A DNA stretch of 64,000 bases from Corynebacterium sp. p3-SID1056 (GCF_025152525.1 NZ_JALXXL010000010.1:1-64000); one strand, 5' to 3'. Shown: positions 16,588 through 25,712, counted from the first letter of the stretch. The notes: generated by a model not told the origin, from the sequence alone. Numbers and translations are program-made.

Positions 16588-17352
16588 GTGAGGCAGACAC
16601 ACATCGTTGCGCACCGCGGATTCTCCGGCATGTACCCCGAACTGACCAGGCGAGCGTTTGAAGAAGCGCTGAAACTTCCCATTCATGGCATTGAGTGCGA
16701 TGTGCGGCTCAGCCGTGACGGCAGGCTCGTGGTCTTCCACGACACAAATGTTTCGCGCACCACCAACGGGCGCGGGCGCGTCGACTGCCTCGACTTTGCG
16801 CAGCTGCGCGAGCTGAACTGCGGCACCGAGGAGGACCCGCAGCAGATCATGCTGCTCGAGGAGCTGCTCGAGCTCATGCAGGACTACCCGGACAAGCACC
16901 TCTACATCGAGACGAAGCACCCCACGATTTACGGGCCCGAGGTCGACGAGCAGACGCTGCGCGCGCTGACCTACGCCAAGCTGCTTGACGACGAGCGCGT
17001 GCACATCATCTCCTTTTCCCACAAGGCCATGCGCTATTTCACTCGCATGGCGCCGCAGCTGGAGACCTACTATCTCTTCCGCCTGCGCGAGAAGAGGTGG
17101 AACCCGGGCAACGCGATGCTCTCGCGCCCCTACGGGGTGGGCCCGGCGATCCAACACCTGCAGGCGAAAAAGCAGCTGGTGGGCTTGCGTGGCTTGAAGA
17201 CGTACACCTGGACGGTGAACACGCCGCGGCAGATGATGTGGTGCGCCGAAAACGGTGTCGACGTGCTGGCCACCGACCTGCCGAATTTGGCGCTCGACAC
17301 CTTTGCACGCGCGAAATCTGCAGATACTCAAACTCCAGTGGCGGTGGGCTAG
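16588..17352 (+). CDS. Glycerophosphodiester phosphodiesterase
   Basis: This 254-residue enzyme hydrolyses glycerophosphodiesters to glycerol-3-phosphate and an alcohol. The GDPD signatures are present: His9-Arg10 in IVAHRGF, the E-x-D metal pair in GIECDVRLSRDG, and the HD in VVFHDTNVSRTTNG. A later metal Glu lies in YIETKHP. There is no signal peptide, so it acts in the cytoplasm. The GTG at 16588 lies eight bases after TAGGTT and gives a compact start. A remnant of a second GDPD follows immediately. Confidence 0.92.
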   Translation: MRQTHIVAHRGFSGMYPELTRRAFEEALKLPIHGIECDVRLSRDGRLVVFHDTNVSRTTNGRGRVDCLDFAQLRELNCGTEEDPQQIMLLEELLELMQDYPDKHLYIETKHPTIYGPEVDEQTLRALTYAKLLDDERVHIISFSHKAMRYFTRMAPQLETYYLFRLREKRWNPGNAMLSRPYGVGPAIQHLQAKKQLVGLRGLKTYTWTVNTPRQMMWCAENGVDVLATDLPNLALDTFARAKSADTQTPVAVG

Positions 17353-17355
17353 CCC

Positions 17356-17427
17356 GTGACCGGCATTATCGCCCACCGCGGGAACAACGGTTGCGTCCCG
17401 GAGAACACCCTCTCCTCGTGGGCCTAG
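17356..17427 (+). pseudogene. Remnant of a second GDPD gene (N-terminus only)
   Basis: Twenty-three codons from GTG 17356 read MTGIIAHRGNNGCVPENTL and end in TAG. This is the diagnostic start of a GDPD protein (IIAHRG...PENTL). The rest of the enzyme is absent: the promoter of the next gene begins nine bases after the stop. It starts three bases after the intact GDPD stop, so two GDPD genes probably stood in tandem and the second was deleted after its first strand and helix. Confidence 0.75.
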
Positions 17428-17448
17428 TGCTGCGGTAGATTTGTGCGC

Positions 17449-18363
17449 ATGGCAAAGAAGAAGCGTAAGAAGCAAGAAGACCTGCCCGAGGGCATGACCC
17501 GCCGCCAGGCGAAGATGGCCGCGCGCGCCAAGGAGCGCGAGGCACTGCAGAAGGACCCGCGCCCCTTTGGCGGTTTGGCTGCTGAGGCGGACTTGGTCGC
17601 GATGCAGGAGTTCGTGCCGTCGGCAAGCGCGAAGCTCGACGTCGATGGCACCGAGGTCACCCTGGTGACCGTGCTGCCGGGCGCGGGTGCGGCGCTCGTG
17701 CGGGACGAGGCACAAGGGGGCGAGCGCCTCGTGGCGCTGCAGGCCGCCGCGCACTCGCAGAACCCGGGGCGCGACCTCGCGTACGCGCTGAAGTGGGTTG
17801 TTGATGCTAAGCCGGGCGAGTCGCTGCAGTCGACCGCCGCTGATGGAAGCCAGCCGGAGCTTGGCTCGCTTATCGACGCCGCGTGGACCCCACAGGTAAC
17901 CACCTACCCCGACTTCAACTGGTGGTTCGCCGAGGGCGAAGATGTGCCCGCGCAGCTGCGCCAGGCGATGACCCAGGCCAACGACGCGGTGTGGCCTTCC
18001 GCGCAGGTCGAGGCAGAGGTCCCGGGTGCCGTGTGGTGGGTCAACCCGGGCGGCGGTAAGGCGCACATCCGCTGGATCCGCACCGAGGATAATGAGGCAC
18101 AGATGCTTGCCGCCTTGGCGCGCATCGCCGCAAAGGGCGAGTTGGTACTGGGCGAGGGCACGAAGTTTGCCGGTGCCTTCCGCACCCACGGCGTGGTCGT
18201 GCCGGTGTGGGACTTGGATCCTGAGGTTGCGCCGGAGTCCTACGCCGCGGCGCTGGAGTCGCTGAATACGAAGATCGAGGCGGAGTACGCCAACGATGCG
18301 CAGCTCAACGCCGCGGAGCGGAAGCAGCTGGACAACATCAAGTCCCGGCAGGTGACCATCTAG
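17449..18363 (+). CDS. DUF5926-family protein
   Basis: This 304-residue soluble protein has a very basic start (AKKKRKKQ) and a TRRQAKMAARAKER helix. It continues with a Trp-rich conserved middle (PDFNWWFAEGEDVP, VWWVNPGGGKAHIRWIR) and a C-terminal helix. It is an actinobacterial family without known activity. The basic tail suggests binding to RNA or ribosomes, but this is inferred. The start at ATG 17449 follows TAGATT by exactly seven bases, pointing to a leaderless transcript, and there is no Shine-Dalgarno sequence. Confidence 0.78.
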   Translation: MAKKKRKKQEDLPEGMTRRQAKMAARAKEREALQKDPRPFGGLAAEADLVAMQEFVPSASAKLDVDGTEVTLVTVLPGAGAALVRDEAQGGERLVALQAAAHSQNPGRDLAYALKWVVDAKPGESLQSTAADGSQPELGSLIDAAWTPQVTTYPDFNWWFAEGEDVPAQLRQAMTQANDAVWPSAQVEAEVPGAVWWVNPGGGKAHIRWIRTEDNEAQMLAALARIAAKGELVLGEGTKFAGAFRTHGVVVPVWDLDPEVAPESYAAALESLNTKIEAEYANDAQLNAAERKQLDNIKSRQVTI

Positions 18364-18413
18364 CCGTCGGGGGAAATTCAACGGCAATTCTCTCAGTTAC
18401 TACCTGCCTGTCC

Positions 18414-19619
18414 CTACCTCAGCGACGCGAAGAGCTCCTCTGCTGCCGCGTCGTCCCAGAGCACCACGTTGCCCACCTCGGTGTCCTGGAAGCCGCCGAG
18501 CGGGATCGTCTCGGCGTTTAGTCCGTTGCGCATTGCGAGCGGGATGCGCGCGAGGTGCCAGATGTGGTCGCCCTCGCCCACCACGAACATGGTCGGCGCG
18601 GTCCACATGAGCGGTACCAGGCGGAAGGGGTTGACCAGTACGGCCGGTGAGGTGACCCGGTCCAGCAGCGCGCCGAGGAACTCGCGCTGCCGCATCACGC
18701 GGTCAAGATCGCCCTGTGCGGTAGCGCGGGTGCGTACGTATCCGAGGCTGGTTGCCCCGTCCATCTCTTGGCACCCCGGTTGCACGTTGAGGTTGGCCAG
18801 CGGGTCGTCGATAGCTTCCTGCACGCAGACCTCCACGCCACCGACGGCGTCGACCACGTTCGCGAGCCCGCCCATGCCGATCTCGGCGTAGCGGTCCACG
18901 CGCAGCCCGGTGTTTTCCTCCACGGTTTGGGCCAGCAGCGGGGCGCCGCCGAAGGCGAAGGCGGCGTTGATCTTGTCGTAGCCGTAGCCGGGGATCGGCA
19001 CATAGGAGTCGCGCGGAATAGACACGAGTGTCGCCTCGCCGCTGAGCGGGATGTGCAGCAGCATGATCGTGTCGGTGCGGGTCGTGCCAAGATCGCCGCC
19101 GGTGCCGAGCCGTTCGACGTCCTTTTCGCTTAAGCCCGTGCGCGAGTCGGAGCCGACCAACAGCCAGTTCGTACCCGCGGTGTTCGCGATACGTTCCTCG
19201 GGGAGCGCTTGGGTGCGGGTGAGTCGGGCGTCGGTAAGCAGGGTGCCCGCGACGAGCATCACGAGCAGGATCGCCAGGATGGTGGCGCAGCCAGGGGCCT
19301 TTGCTTTGCGACGCCGCGGGGCCGGCCCCTTCCGCCGCCGCCGGGACACCTGCACCGGCACCGGCTCGGGCGCGGGGGCTGGTGCCGGGCGGGAGTACGT
19401 TGGCGTGCGGCGCGGCTGGTACTCGGGGAACTGCTGGCGCGGCCGCTGTGTTGCTCGGGGGCGTTCGACGCGCGTGAACTCGGGGACCTGGTGTGAGCGT
19501 TGGACGGGGCGGCGGCGGATCGGCCTGCCGTAGCGGTCGACCAGGGGCTTTCCGTCCTTGCCCAGCACGTATTCCCCCACGCGATCGCGGGGGTCGTTGG
19601 AGTGGGGCGTCGAAGACAT
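18414..19619 (-). CDS. LytR-CpsA-Psr (LCP) family ligase
   Basis: This 401-residue protein has a long cytoplasmic Pro/Arg-rich tail (residues 1-108), a single transmembrane helix (about 110-128) and an extracellular LCP domain. Motifs include GSDSR, RTDTIMLLH, SIPRDS, YDKINAAFAFGG and RTRATAQGDLDRVMRQREF, covering the pyrophosphate-binding Arg/Asp residues. LCP enzymes join arabinogalactan to peptidoglycan in mycolata. Position near pheA and serS suggests the LcpB paralogue of C. glutamicum rather than the essential LcpA; this rests on synteny. ATG 19619 follows TACACT by six bases (leaderless). Confidence 0.9.
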   Translation of the reverse strand: MSSTPHSNDPRDRVGEYVLGKDGKPLVDRYGRPIRRRPVQRSHQVPEFTRVERPRATQRPRQQFPEYQPRRTPTYSRPAPAPAPEPVPVQVSRRRRKGPAPRRRKAKAPGCATILAILLVMLVAGTLLTDARLTRTQALPEERIANTAGTNWLLVGSDSRTGLSEKDVERLGTGGDLGTTRTDTIMLLHIPLSGEATLVSIPRDSYVPIPGYGYDKINAAFAFGGAPLLAQTVEENTGLRVDRYAEIGMGGLANVVDAVGGVEVCVQEAIDDPLANLNVQPGCQEMDGATSLGYVRTRATAQGDLDRVMRQREFLGALLDRVTSPAVLVNPFRLVPLMWTAPTMFVVGEGDHIWHLARIPLAMRNGLNAETIPLGGFQDTEVGNVVLWDDAAAEELFASLR

Positions 19620-19697
19620 GCACTTAGTGTAACGGTTGTGGCGTATGTGGCATACCGGTTCGTAGCGTCGGGCCCTGGGAGTTCGCCGTCAATGCCG

Positions 19698-20435
19698 CTA
19701 CTGAATACCCAGCCGGGTGAGGTCGACAAGCGGGTAGCCAACGAACGCGACCGCGTCGATGAAAAAGTGGCCGAGCACGAGTGGCCACACCGGGGCGACC
19801 CAGTCCGCGGCCGCAGACTTGTTGCCCTTGTTCCGCCACAGGAAGTAGCCGGCGAAGACAATGCCCATCACGATGTTGCCCGCACCCGCGGATACCCCCT
19901 GGTAGAGGTGGTAGGAGCCGCGCAGCACCGCCGATGCCGCAACCACCTGCCACGGTGTCCACCCCAGCTGCCCAAGCCTGGTCACTAGGTAGGCCACCAC
20001 CACGACCTCCTCGCCGAAACCGTTGGCAAAGGCCCAGACGAGCGAGGTCGGGATCTGCACCGCGTCGGTGGTGGGCACCACCACCTTGGACAGTCCCAGG
20101 TTGACCGCCGCCACGTAGAAGGCCAGACCGGGCAGCCCGATCGCAGCAGCCAGCCCCGCCCCGTGGGCGACATCCCTCCACCTGGGCCAGCACCACCTGC
20201 TGCCCAGCAGGAACCAGGCGAGTGCGCCCCACGCCACAAGCGTGCCCGCGGAGGTCAGTTGCAGCGCCAGGTCCAGCCAGCCGACGGAGGACGCGGGCTG
20301 TACAAGGGTGGTGGACTGTTCGTTGAGCGGAGCGGTGAGGTAGGCGTCGATAAGCTTGAGCCCCGAGCGGAGCCCACTCATGCCGAAGGTAACGGCGAGC
20401 ACGAGAATGATTTCGATGATGAGTCGGCGGCGCAT
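19698..20435 (-). CDS. CPBP-family intramembrane protease-like protein
   Basis: This 245-residue membrane protein has about seven or eight membrane segments. It shows the CPBP/Abi signature, with the Glu pair in GFGEEVVVVAY, the His in GSYHLYQG and the HFFID motif. The usual EExxxR motif is EEVVVVAY here, so the Arg is missing, which may affect proteolysis. CPBP proteins include prenyl-protein endopeptidases and bacteriocin self-immunity proteins; the role here is unknown. It is divergent from pheA, with only 17 bases between starts. Confidence 0.82.
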   Translation of the reverse strand: MRRRLIIEIILVLAVTFGMSGLRSGLKLIDAYLTAPLNEQSTTLVQPASSVGWLDLALQLTSAGTLVAWGALAWFLLGSRWCWPRWRDVAHGAGLAAAIGLPGLAFYVAAVNLGLSKVVVPTTDAVQIPTSLVWAFANGFGEEVVVVAYLVTRLGQLGWTPWQVVAASAVLRGSYHLYQGVSAGAGNIVMGIVFAGYFLWRNKGNKSAAADWVAPVWPLVLGHFFIDAVAFVGYPLVDLTRLGIQ

Positions 20436-20452
20436 GCGATAACTTTAAGCCC
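20436..20452. promoter_or_regulatory. Overlapping divergent -10 elements of pheA and the CPBP gene
   Basis: TAACTT (20440-20445, plus) is followed by seven bases and the pheA ATG. TAAAGT (20447-20442, minus) is followed by six bases and the CPBP ATG. The two -10 boxes share four base pairs, so polymerase could occupy only one at a time. Confidence 0.55.
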
Positions 20453-21367
20453 ATGACCCGAATCGCGTACCTGGGACCGGCCGGCACCTTCACCGAACAG
20501 GCGGTACACGCCTTCGCGCTGCCGGAAGCCGAGCTTGTGGCCGTGGACTCGCCCGCCGAGGCGCTTGCCACGGTGGCTGATGGCAGCGCCGAGCGCGCCG
20601 TGATGGCCATCGAGAACTCCGTCGACGGGGCGGTGACCACCACCTCCGATGCGCTCTTGGCCACCCCGGACGTGCAGATCTTCGCCGAGACCGAGCTCGA
20701 GATCGCCTTCGCCATCATGACGCGCCCAGGTGCCTCGCTTGCCGACGCCCACCGCTTTGCCACCCACCCCGTCGCCTTTCAGCAGGTGAAACGGTGGATG
20801 AGCGAACACGCCCCGCAGGCGAAATTCCAGGCGGCGAGCTCGAACGCGGCCGCCGCGGCGCTCGTGGCCGAAGGCGGCGCCGACGTCGCCGCCGCCCCGG
20901 AGCGCGCCGCGGAGCTCTTCGGGCTCGAAGTCCACGCGCGCAACGTGGCGGACCTGGAGGCTGCGCGCACCCGCTTCGTACTCGCCGGTCCAGTTGACGC
21001 CCCGCCGCAGCGCACGGGCAACGACCGGACCTCGATCGTGTTCCAGACCGTGAACGAGCCCGGCAGCCTGGTCGGTATTTTGCAGGAGTTCGCCTACCGC
21101 GGCGTGGACCTGTCGCGTATTGAGTCGCGCCCAACGCGCGAGGAACCGAACACATACAACTTCTTCGTCGACATCGTCGGGCATATCGACGACGCACCCG
21201 TGGCCGAGGCACTGCGCGGGGTGTACCTGCGGGCCTCAAAGATCCGCTTCCTCGGCTCCTGGCCGCGCGTCGTTGGCGAGCCCACCCCGGTGCGCGACGC
21301 GCGCATCGCGGCGGCCGCCGACTGGGTCGAGGCGGCACAACGCGGGCGCACCAAGACCTCGCGCTAG
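20453..21367 (+). CDS. pheA: Prephenate dehydratase
   Basis: This 304-residue cytoplasmic enzyme converts prephenate to phenylpyruvate in phenylalanine synthesis. The dehydratase domain (about 1-180) shows YLGPAGTFTEQA, the IENSVDGAV motif and the catalytic TRF in ARTRFVLAG. A C-terminal ACT domain (about 190-275) has the phenylalanine-binding NEPGSLVGIL and IESRPTR motifs, so feedback inhibition by phenylalanine is expected. No chorismate mutase domain is fused. It appears leaderless from TAACTT. It overlaps the convergent metallopeptidase gene by four bases. Confidence 0.97.
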   Translation: MTRIAYLGPAGTFTEQAVHAFALPEAELVAVDSPAEALATVADGSAERAVMAIENSVDGAVTTTSDALLATPDVQIFAETELEIAFAIMTRPGASLADAHRFATHPVAFQQVKRWMSEHAPQAKFQAASSNAAAAALVAEGGADVAAAPERAAELFGLEVHARNVADLEAARTRFVLAGPVDAPPQRTGNDRTSIVFQTVNEPGSLVGILQEFAYRGVDLSRIESRPTREEPNTYNFFVDIVGHIDDAPVAEALRGVYLRASKIRFLGSWPRVVGEPTPVRDARIAAAADWVEAAQRGRTKTSR

Positions 21368-21711
21368 CCCCAGCCGAGCTCGTGCAGCTCGTGTTCTTCC
21401 ATGCCGAAGTAGTGGCCGACCTCGTGGAGCACCGTCACCTTGACCTCGTGGCGCAGTTCCTCCTCAGTGGCGCACATCGCCTCGAGCGGTTCCTTATAGA
21501 TAAAGACCGCGTCAGGGAGGAACCCGGTGTGGTTGGAGTGCTGTTCCGGCAACGGCACACCCTCGAAGAGGCCGAGCAGGCCGGGCTGCTCTTCGTTGTA
21601 GTCGCGGGCGAGGATGACCATGTTGGTCATGTGCTGGGCAAAGGAGTCTGGGATGGTGTCGAGCGCGTCGTTAATCATCGCCTCGAACTCCTCGTCGCTG
21701 ACCTTCACCAT
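21364..21711 (-). CDS. Metallopeptidase-family protein (zincin fold)
   Basis: This small 115-residue cytoplasmic protein has an HExxH zinc motif, HEVGHYFGMEEHEL (His96, Glu97, His100), near its end. It belongs to a minimal bacterial zincin family (DUF1025-like) with unknown substrate. It follows the septum-formation-like gene with a TAATG stop-start overlap, so the two are translationally coupled. ATG 21711 was selected on this overlap; upstream in-frame residues are shadows of the other gene. Confidence 0.88.
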   Translation of the reverse strand: MVKVSDEEFEAMINDALDTIPDSFAQHMTNMVILARDYNEEQPGLLGLFEGVPLPEQHSNHTGFLPDAVFIYKEPLEAMCATEEELRHEVKVTVLHEVGHYFGMEEHELHELGWG

Positions 21712-22754
21712 TACTGCGCGACTTCCTCGGGCGCTGGGGGCGCTGCCTCTGGTGCAGGCGGGGCCTGCTGCTCGCGCAACGGGCGGCGCTTTGGGCGGTC
21801 CGGCGGCGGGGTGCCGTCGATGCGCAGCACCTCCTTGCCGCCCGTAGCGGTGCCGGTCAGTTCGGCAAACCCGCCCTGCGGCGAGGAGAAGACGAGCGCG
21901 CAGTTCACGCTGTGCGAGCCGCCCTCCCACGCGGCCGGCTGCTGGGTGGTCCAGAACGGCTGCAGCGAGATCTGGTACAGGTTTTCCTCGCTGCCGAGGT
22001 AGTCGTGGGCGGCCTTCGTGCACACGTCGCCCAAGTGCTTGTCCTGTTGCTCTACCGACGGGGTGGCGTCCGGGAAGACCGGGGCTAGGTCGACCTTGCT
22101 GGTGATTTCCATCTGGTGCGCGGCGGCGCAGTCCACCACCGAGAGGCTGTTCGCTCCGTCAATGGCGACGCACTCGCCCGGCTCAAAGGTGCGGGCCTGG
22201 TCCTGCTCGGCCACACGGCCCGTGGTGAGGATCGGCTCGCCGGCGCGGTCGGTCTCCTGCAGCCCGCACAGCATCGTGCGGTCCCCAGCCTCCCAGGCGC
22301 TCGCCGGCGGCAGGATCGGGGCGATGGAGTAGCGACCGTTCGGGTCGTAGCGGCCCTCGAGGTAACGGACTGTGGAGGCGCCGCAGAGTTCCTCGCGCAG
22401 CTGCGCCTGGCGCGTGGGGTTCGGCATCGGCGCGTCTTGCCCGAATTCGGACGTGGGGTAGACGGCCAGATCCTGGCGCGAGGCCACCTCGAAGCGGTGC
22501 TCGCCTGCACAATCAGTCTGCTCGAAGCCGCTGATTGCCCCGCCCTCGCCGACCGTCCAGGTCAGGCAAGCGCCCTGGTCAGCCGTGGTAAACGGCGCAG
22601 GCGCTTCACCGCTGTGCTGCGCTTGCTGGTTGTGCTCGGTGCCGCTGCCTCCGCCGGCGTCGGGGCCCGTGGTCATGGCGTACGAGCCCATGCCCACCGT
22701 CCCGGCGAGCAGGGCGACGAAGAACGCGCGCACGGCGCTGGAAGTGGAAGCCAT
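21711..22754 (-). CDS. Septum formation-like exported membrane protein
   Basis: This 347-residue protein has an N-terminal membrane anchor (about residues 8-28), then an extracytoplasmic region with repeated Cys pairs and CxxxH-type segments (DCAGEHRFEV, DCAAAHQMEI). These resemble two copies of the septum-formation domain of actinobacteria. A Pro-rich tail follows. Its role in division is not proven; the name reflects the domain. TAGTAT six bases before the ATG at 22754 suggests a leaderless start. It is coupled to the metallopeptidase downstream. Confidence 0.8.
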   Translation of the reverse strand: MASTSSAVRAFFVALLAGTVGMGSYAMTTGPDAGGGSGTEHNQQAQHSGEAPAPFTTADQGACLTWTVGEGGAISGFEQTDCAGEHRFEVASRQDLAVYPTSEFGQDAPMPNPTRQAQLREELCGASTVRYLEGRYDPNGRYSIAPILPPASAWEAGDRTMLCGLQETDRAGEPILTTGRVAEQDQARTFEPGECVAIDGANSLSVVDCAAAHQMEITSKVDLAPVFPDATPSVEQQDKHLGDVCTKAAHDYLGSEENLYQISLQPFWTTQQPAAWEGGSHSVNCALVFSSPQGGFAELTGTATGGKEVLRIDGTPPPDRPKRRPLREQQAPPAPEAAPPAPEEVAQ

Positions 22755-22772
22755 GCCCCTATACTATTCCCG

Positions 22773-23492
22773 TCACGCGGACTCGCGTCCAACGCGCGTG
22801 GTCAGCCAGTAGCGGTCCGAACGGTACAGGGAGGCGCAGTACTCCACCGCGTGGGCCCCGCTGCGCGCGAACCTCGCGATGTGGAGCAGCGCGGTGCCAG
22901 GCGCGACGTCGAGAAGCGGGGCGTTGGCCTCGGTGGCGCTGGCGGCGGTGACGGTCTGCTCGGCCTCGGTGATGGGCAAGCCGTAGCGGGTTTCCAGCAG
23001 CGAATACACCGACTGCTCCACGTTGTGCGCCAACAGATCCGGCACGAGCTGCGCGTTGTACCAGGCGTGGTCGACCGCGTAGGGCTCACCGTCGCCCAGT
23101 CGCAGGCGGCGCAGCTGGATGTGCGGGGTTTCTGGCGGCGTGCCGAAAAACGCGGCGACCTGCGGCGGGGGTGGTGCGGTGGCGGCCCGCAAGATTTCCG
23201 ACGCCGCGTGCACCCGCTGCTGCGCCATCTCCTCCGAGAAGCTGGCCAGGTGCAGCCGGCTGACCAGGGGAGAGGGGGCGACGAATGTGCCCTTGCCGCG
23301 CACCCGGCGCAGCTTGCCGGCGGCGACGAGATCCCCGATGGCGCGGCGCACCGTGATGCGCGAGACCCCGTATTCCTCCTCCAGGGTGCGCTCCCCGGGT
23401 AACAGATCGCCGGGGGCGAGTTCCTCGGCGCAGCGGCGCTCCAAAAGCGCCCGCAGCTGGGCGTGCTTTGGGATTGGGCCGTCGGTGATCAT
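22773..23492 (-). CDS. farR: GntR/HutC-family regulator, FarR-like
   Basis: This 239-residue regulator has an N-terminal winged helix (about residues 8-72: LLPGERTLEEEYGVSRITVRRAI, RVRGKGTFV) and a UTRA ligand-binding domain (about 95-230). The HutC subfamily placement and the position beside serS and pheA match FarR of C. glutamicum, a regulator responding to fatty-acyl signals. The gene symbol is therefore a synteny-based inference. It is divergent from serS, with 99 bases between starts. The start follows a weak purine-rich region. Confidence 0.82.
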   Translation of the reverse strand: MITDGPIPKHAQLRALLERRCAEELAPGDLLPGERTLEEEYGVSRITVRRAIGDLVAAGKLRRVRGKGTFVAPSPLVSRLHLASFSEEMAQQRVHAASEILRAATAPPPPQVAAFFGTPPETPHIQLRRLRLGDGEPYAVDHAWYNAQLVPDLLAHNVEQSVYSLLETRYGLPITEAEQTVTAASATEANAPLLDVAPGTALLHIARFARSGAHAVEYCASLYRSDRYWLTTRVGRESA

Positions 23493-23591
23493 ACTTCCAC
23501 CCTACTCCGGTGGTTATGACCAGTCCACCGCTTTTGTACGGAGTCGACAGAGGCGGCCGCGGGCGTAAGCGACAAGGTAGAGTAAGCATTT

Positions 23592-24845
23592 GTGATTGAT
23601 CTGAAGTTTCTGCGCGAAAACCCTGACGTTGTCCGCCAGTCCCAAACCGCCCGCGGCGAGGACCCGGCCTTAGTAGATCAGCTCATCGCTGCCGATGAGC
23701 AGCGCCGCAGCGCCATCCAGGCCGCCGACGAATTGCGCGGCGAGCAGAAGGCCTTTGGCAAAAAGATCGGCCAGGCCTCCCCGGAGGAACGCCCCGCCCT
23801 GCTGGAGGGCTCCAACGAGCTGAAGGCGCGCGTGAAGGCGGCGGAAGCCGCGCAGGCGGAGGCCGAAGCGAAGGTCAACGAGCTGCAGTACAAGATCCCC
23901 AACCCGATCCAGGGCGCGCCCGCCGGCGGCGAGGAGGACTTCGTCGTCCTTGAGCACGTTGGGGAGGTGCCGGAGTTCGACTTTGAGGTCAAGGATCACC
24001 TCGACCTGGGTGAGGGGCTCGGCATTATTGATATGAAGCGCGGCACCAAGATCGGCGGCGCCCGCTTCTACTACCTGGCCGGCGACGGCGCCTGGATGCA
24101 GCTGGGCATGCTCATGCTGGCCGCGCAGAAGGCGCGCGAGGCGGGGTTCAAGGTGATGATCCCGCCGGTGCTGGTGCGTCCGGAGATCATGCAGGGTACC
24201 GGCTTTCTCGACGAGCACGATGAGGAGATCTACTACCTCGAGCGCGACGACATGTACCTGGTCGGTACCTCTGAGGTGGCGCTTGCCGGGCTGCACCAGG
24301 ACGAGATTATTGACCTGGATAACGGCCCGCTGCTGTACGCCGGCTGGTCCTCCTGCTTCCGCCGCGAGGCGGGCTCCTACGGCAAGGACACCAGGGGTAT
24401 TCTGCGCGTCCACCAGTTCGACAAGCTCGAGATGTTTGCCTACTGCAAGCCGGAAGACGCCGAGGAAATGCACCAGAAGCTGCTCAGCCTGGAGCGCGAG
24501 ATGCTCGCCGCAGTAGAGGTGCCCTACCGCATCATCGACGTCGCCGCGGGCGACCTTGGCTCTTCGGCAGCCCGCAAGTTTGACACCGAGGCGTGGGTGC
24601 CCTCGCAAAACACCTACCGTGAGCTGACCTCTACCTCGAACTGCACCACCTTCCAGGCGCGCCGCTTGAACATCCGCTACCGCGACGAAAACGGCAAGAC
24701 CCAGACTGCCGCCACACTCAACGGCACCCTGGCCACCACCCGCTGGCTGGTGGCCATCCTGGAGAACAACCAGCAAGCCGACGGTTCCGTCCGCGTGCCG
24801 GCTGCGCTACAGCCGTGGGTGGGCAAGGAAGTGCTTGAGGCGTAG
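23592..24845 (+). CDS. serS: Seryl-tRNA synthetase
   Basis: This 417-residue class II synthetase charges tRNA-Ser and tRNA-Sec-type acceptors with serine. The N-terminal antiparallel coiled coil (about residues 25-100) that grips the long tRNA arm is rich in Ala, Glu and Lys. The catalytic core shows motif 2 ([21 protein letters not shown] region) and motif 3 ([17 protein letters not shown]). The GTG start at 23592 lies about eight bases after TAGAGT, consistent with a leaderless mRNA. The acyltransferase ATG follows the stop codon directly. Confidence 0.97.
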   Translation: MIDLKFLRENPDVVRQSQTARGEDPALVDQLIAADEQRRSAIQAADELRGEQKAFGKKIGQASPEERPALLEGSNELKARVKAAEAAQAEAEAKVNELQYKIPNPIQGAPAGGEEDFVVLEHVGEVPEFDFEVKDHLDLGEGLGIIDMKRGTKIGGARFYYLAGDGAWMQLGMLMLAAQKAREAGFKVMIPPVLVRPEIMQGTGFLDEHDEEIYYLERDDMYLVGTSEVALAGLHQDEIIDLDNGPLLYAGWSSCFRREAGSYGKDTRGILRVHQFDKLEMFAYCKPEDAEEMHQKLLSLEREMLAAVEVPYRIIDVAAGDLGSSAARKFDTEAWVPSQNTYRELTSTSNCTTFQARRLNIRYRDENGKTQTAATLNGTLATTRWLVAILENNQQADGSVRVPAALQPWVGKEVLEA

Positions 24846-25709
24846 ATGAGCATGACCTCCCGCGCCATGAAGAAGCTGCACGGCCTGCTGGTACCGGCGG
24901 CCTTCACGCAGCCTGCCGCGCACCCGGAGGAGTCAAAGGAACGGCTTTACCCCTTCACAGTGCGCCTGTTTAAGCGGCTGTTGCAGCTACAGCGCATCAG
25001 CGTGCGCATCGAGGGCGCAGAGCACATCCCCGCCCGCGGCGGGGCGGTCATCGCCGGTAACCACACCGGTTACTACGACTTTATGCTCACCGGCACCGGT
25101 CCGTTGGTACACGGCGAGCGCCTCGTGCGCTTTATGGCCAAGCAAAGCGTGTTTGAAAAACCCGTGCTCGGGCGCATCCTGCGCGCGATGAAGCACGTGC
25201 CGGTGGATCGGGAAAACGGGGCGTCGTCAGTCGATGCGGCGGTGCGCAACGTTCGCGACGGGTACCTCGTTGGCATCTTCCCGGAAGGCACCATCTCGCG
25301 CTCCTTCGAATTGGCAGACTTCAAAACCGGCGCGGCGCGCATTGCGGCGCAGGCAGATGCGCCGCTGATCCCCTGCGTGATCTGGGGTTCGCACCGGATC
25401 TGGACGAAGGACCTGCCGAAACAGCTGCGCGGCGTGCCGGTGATCGTGCGTTACGGCGCCCCGGTCGAGGTTTCCGGCGATGCGGAGGAAGACACCCGCC
25501 GTCTGAAGCAGGCGATGCAGGCCATGCTCGAGCAGTCCCGCGCCGAGTACGAAGAGGAATTCGGCCCCTTTGCCCCCGGTGACAAGTGGGTGCCGGCATC
25601 TCTGGGCGGCGGTGCCCCCACGCTGGAAGAGGCGGCCGAGCTCTATGAACGTGAACGCGCGCAGCGCAAGGCGAAGAAGGCTGCAAAGCAAGCGAAGAAA
25701 GGCACCTAA
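24846..25709 (+). CDS. 1-acyl-sn-glycerol-3-phosphate acyltransferase family (PlsC)
   Basis: This 287-residue membrane-associated acyltransferase has the HX4D catalytic motif in AGNHTGYYDFM and the substrate motif FPEGTISRS. It probably adds a second acyl chain to lysophosphatidate, although PlsC-like proteins can use other acceptors. The tail is very Lys/Ala-rich. Its ATG immediately follows the serS stop and the HAD gene begins three bases after its own stop, so serS, this gene and the next are likely one operon. Confidence 0.9.
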   Translation: MSMTSRAMKKLHGLLVPAAFTQPAAHPEESKERLYPFTVRLFKRLLQLQRISVRIEGAEHIPARGGAVIAGNHTGYYDFMLTGTGPLVHGERLVRFMAKQSVFEKPVLGRILRAMKHVPVDRENGASSVDAAVRNVRDGYLVGIFPEGTISRSFELADFKTGAARIAAQADAPLIPCVIWGSHRIWTKDLPKQLRGVPVIVRYGAPVEVSGDAEEDTRRLKQAMQAMLEQSRAEYEEEFGPFAPGDKWVPASLGGGAPTLEEAAELYERERAQRKAKKAAKQAKKGT

Positions 25710-25712
25710 CCC

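Noticed and set aside
16523..16600. Longer N-terminus for the membrane hydrolase (ATG 16600)
   Set aside because: It would overlap the GDPD promoter and start and lacks a ribosome site. The CATAAT-linked ATG at 16522 explains the start better.
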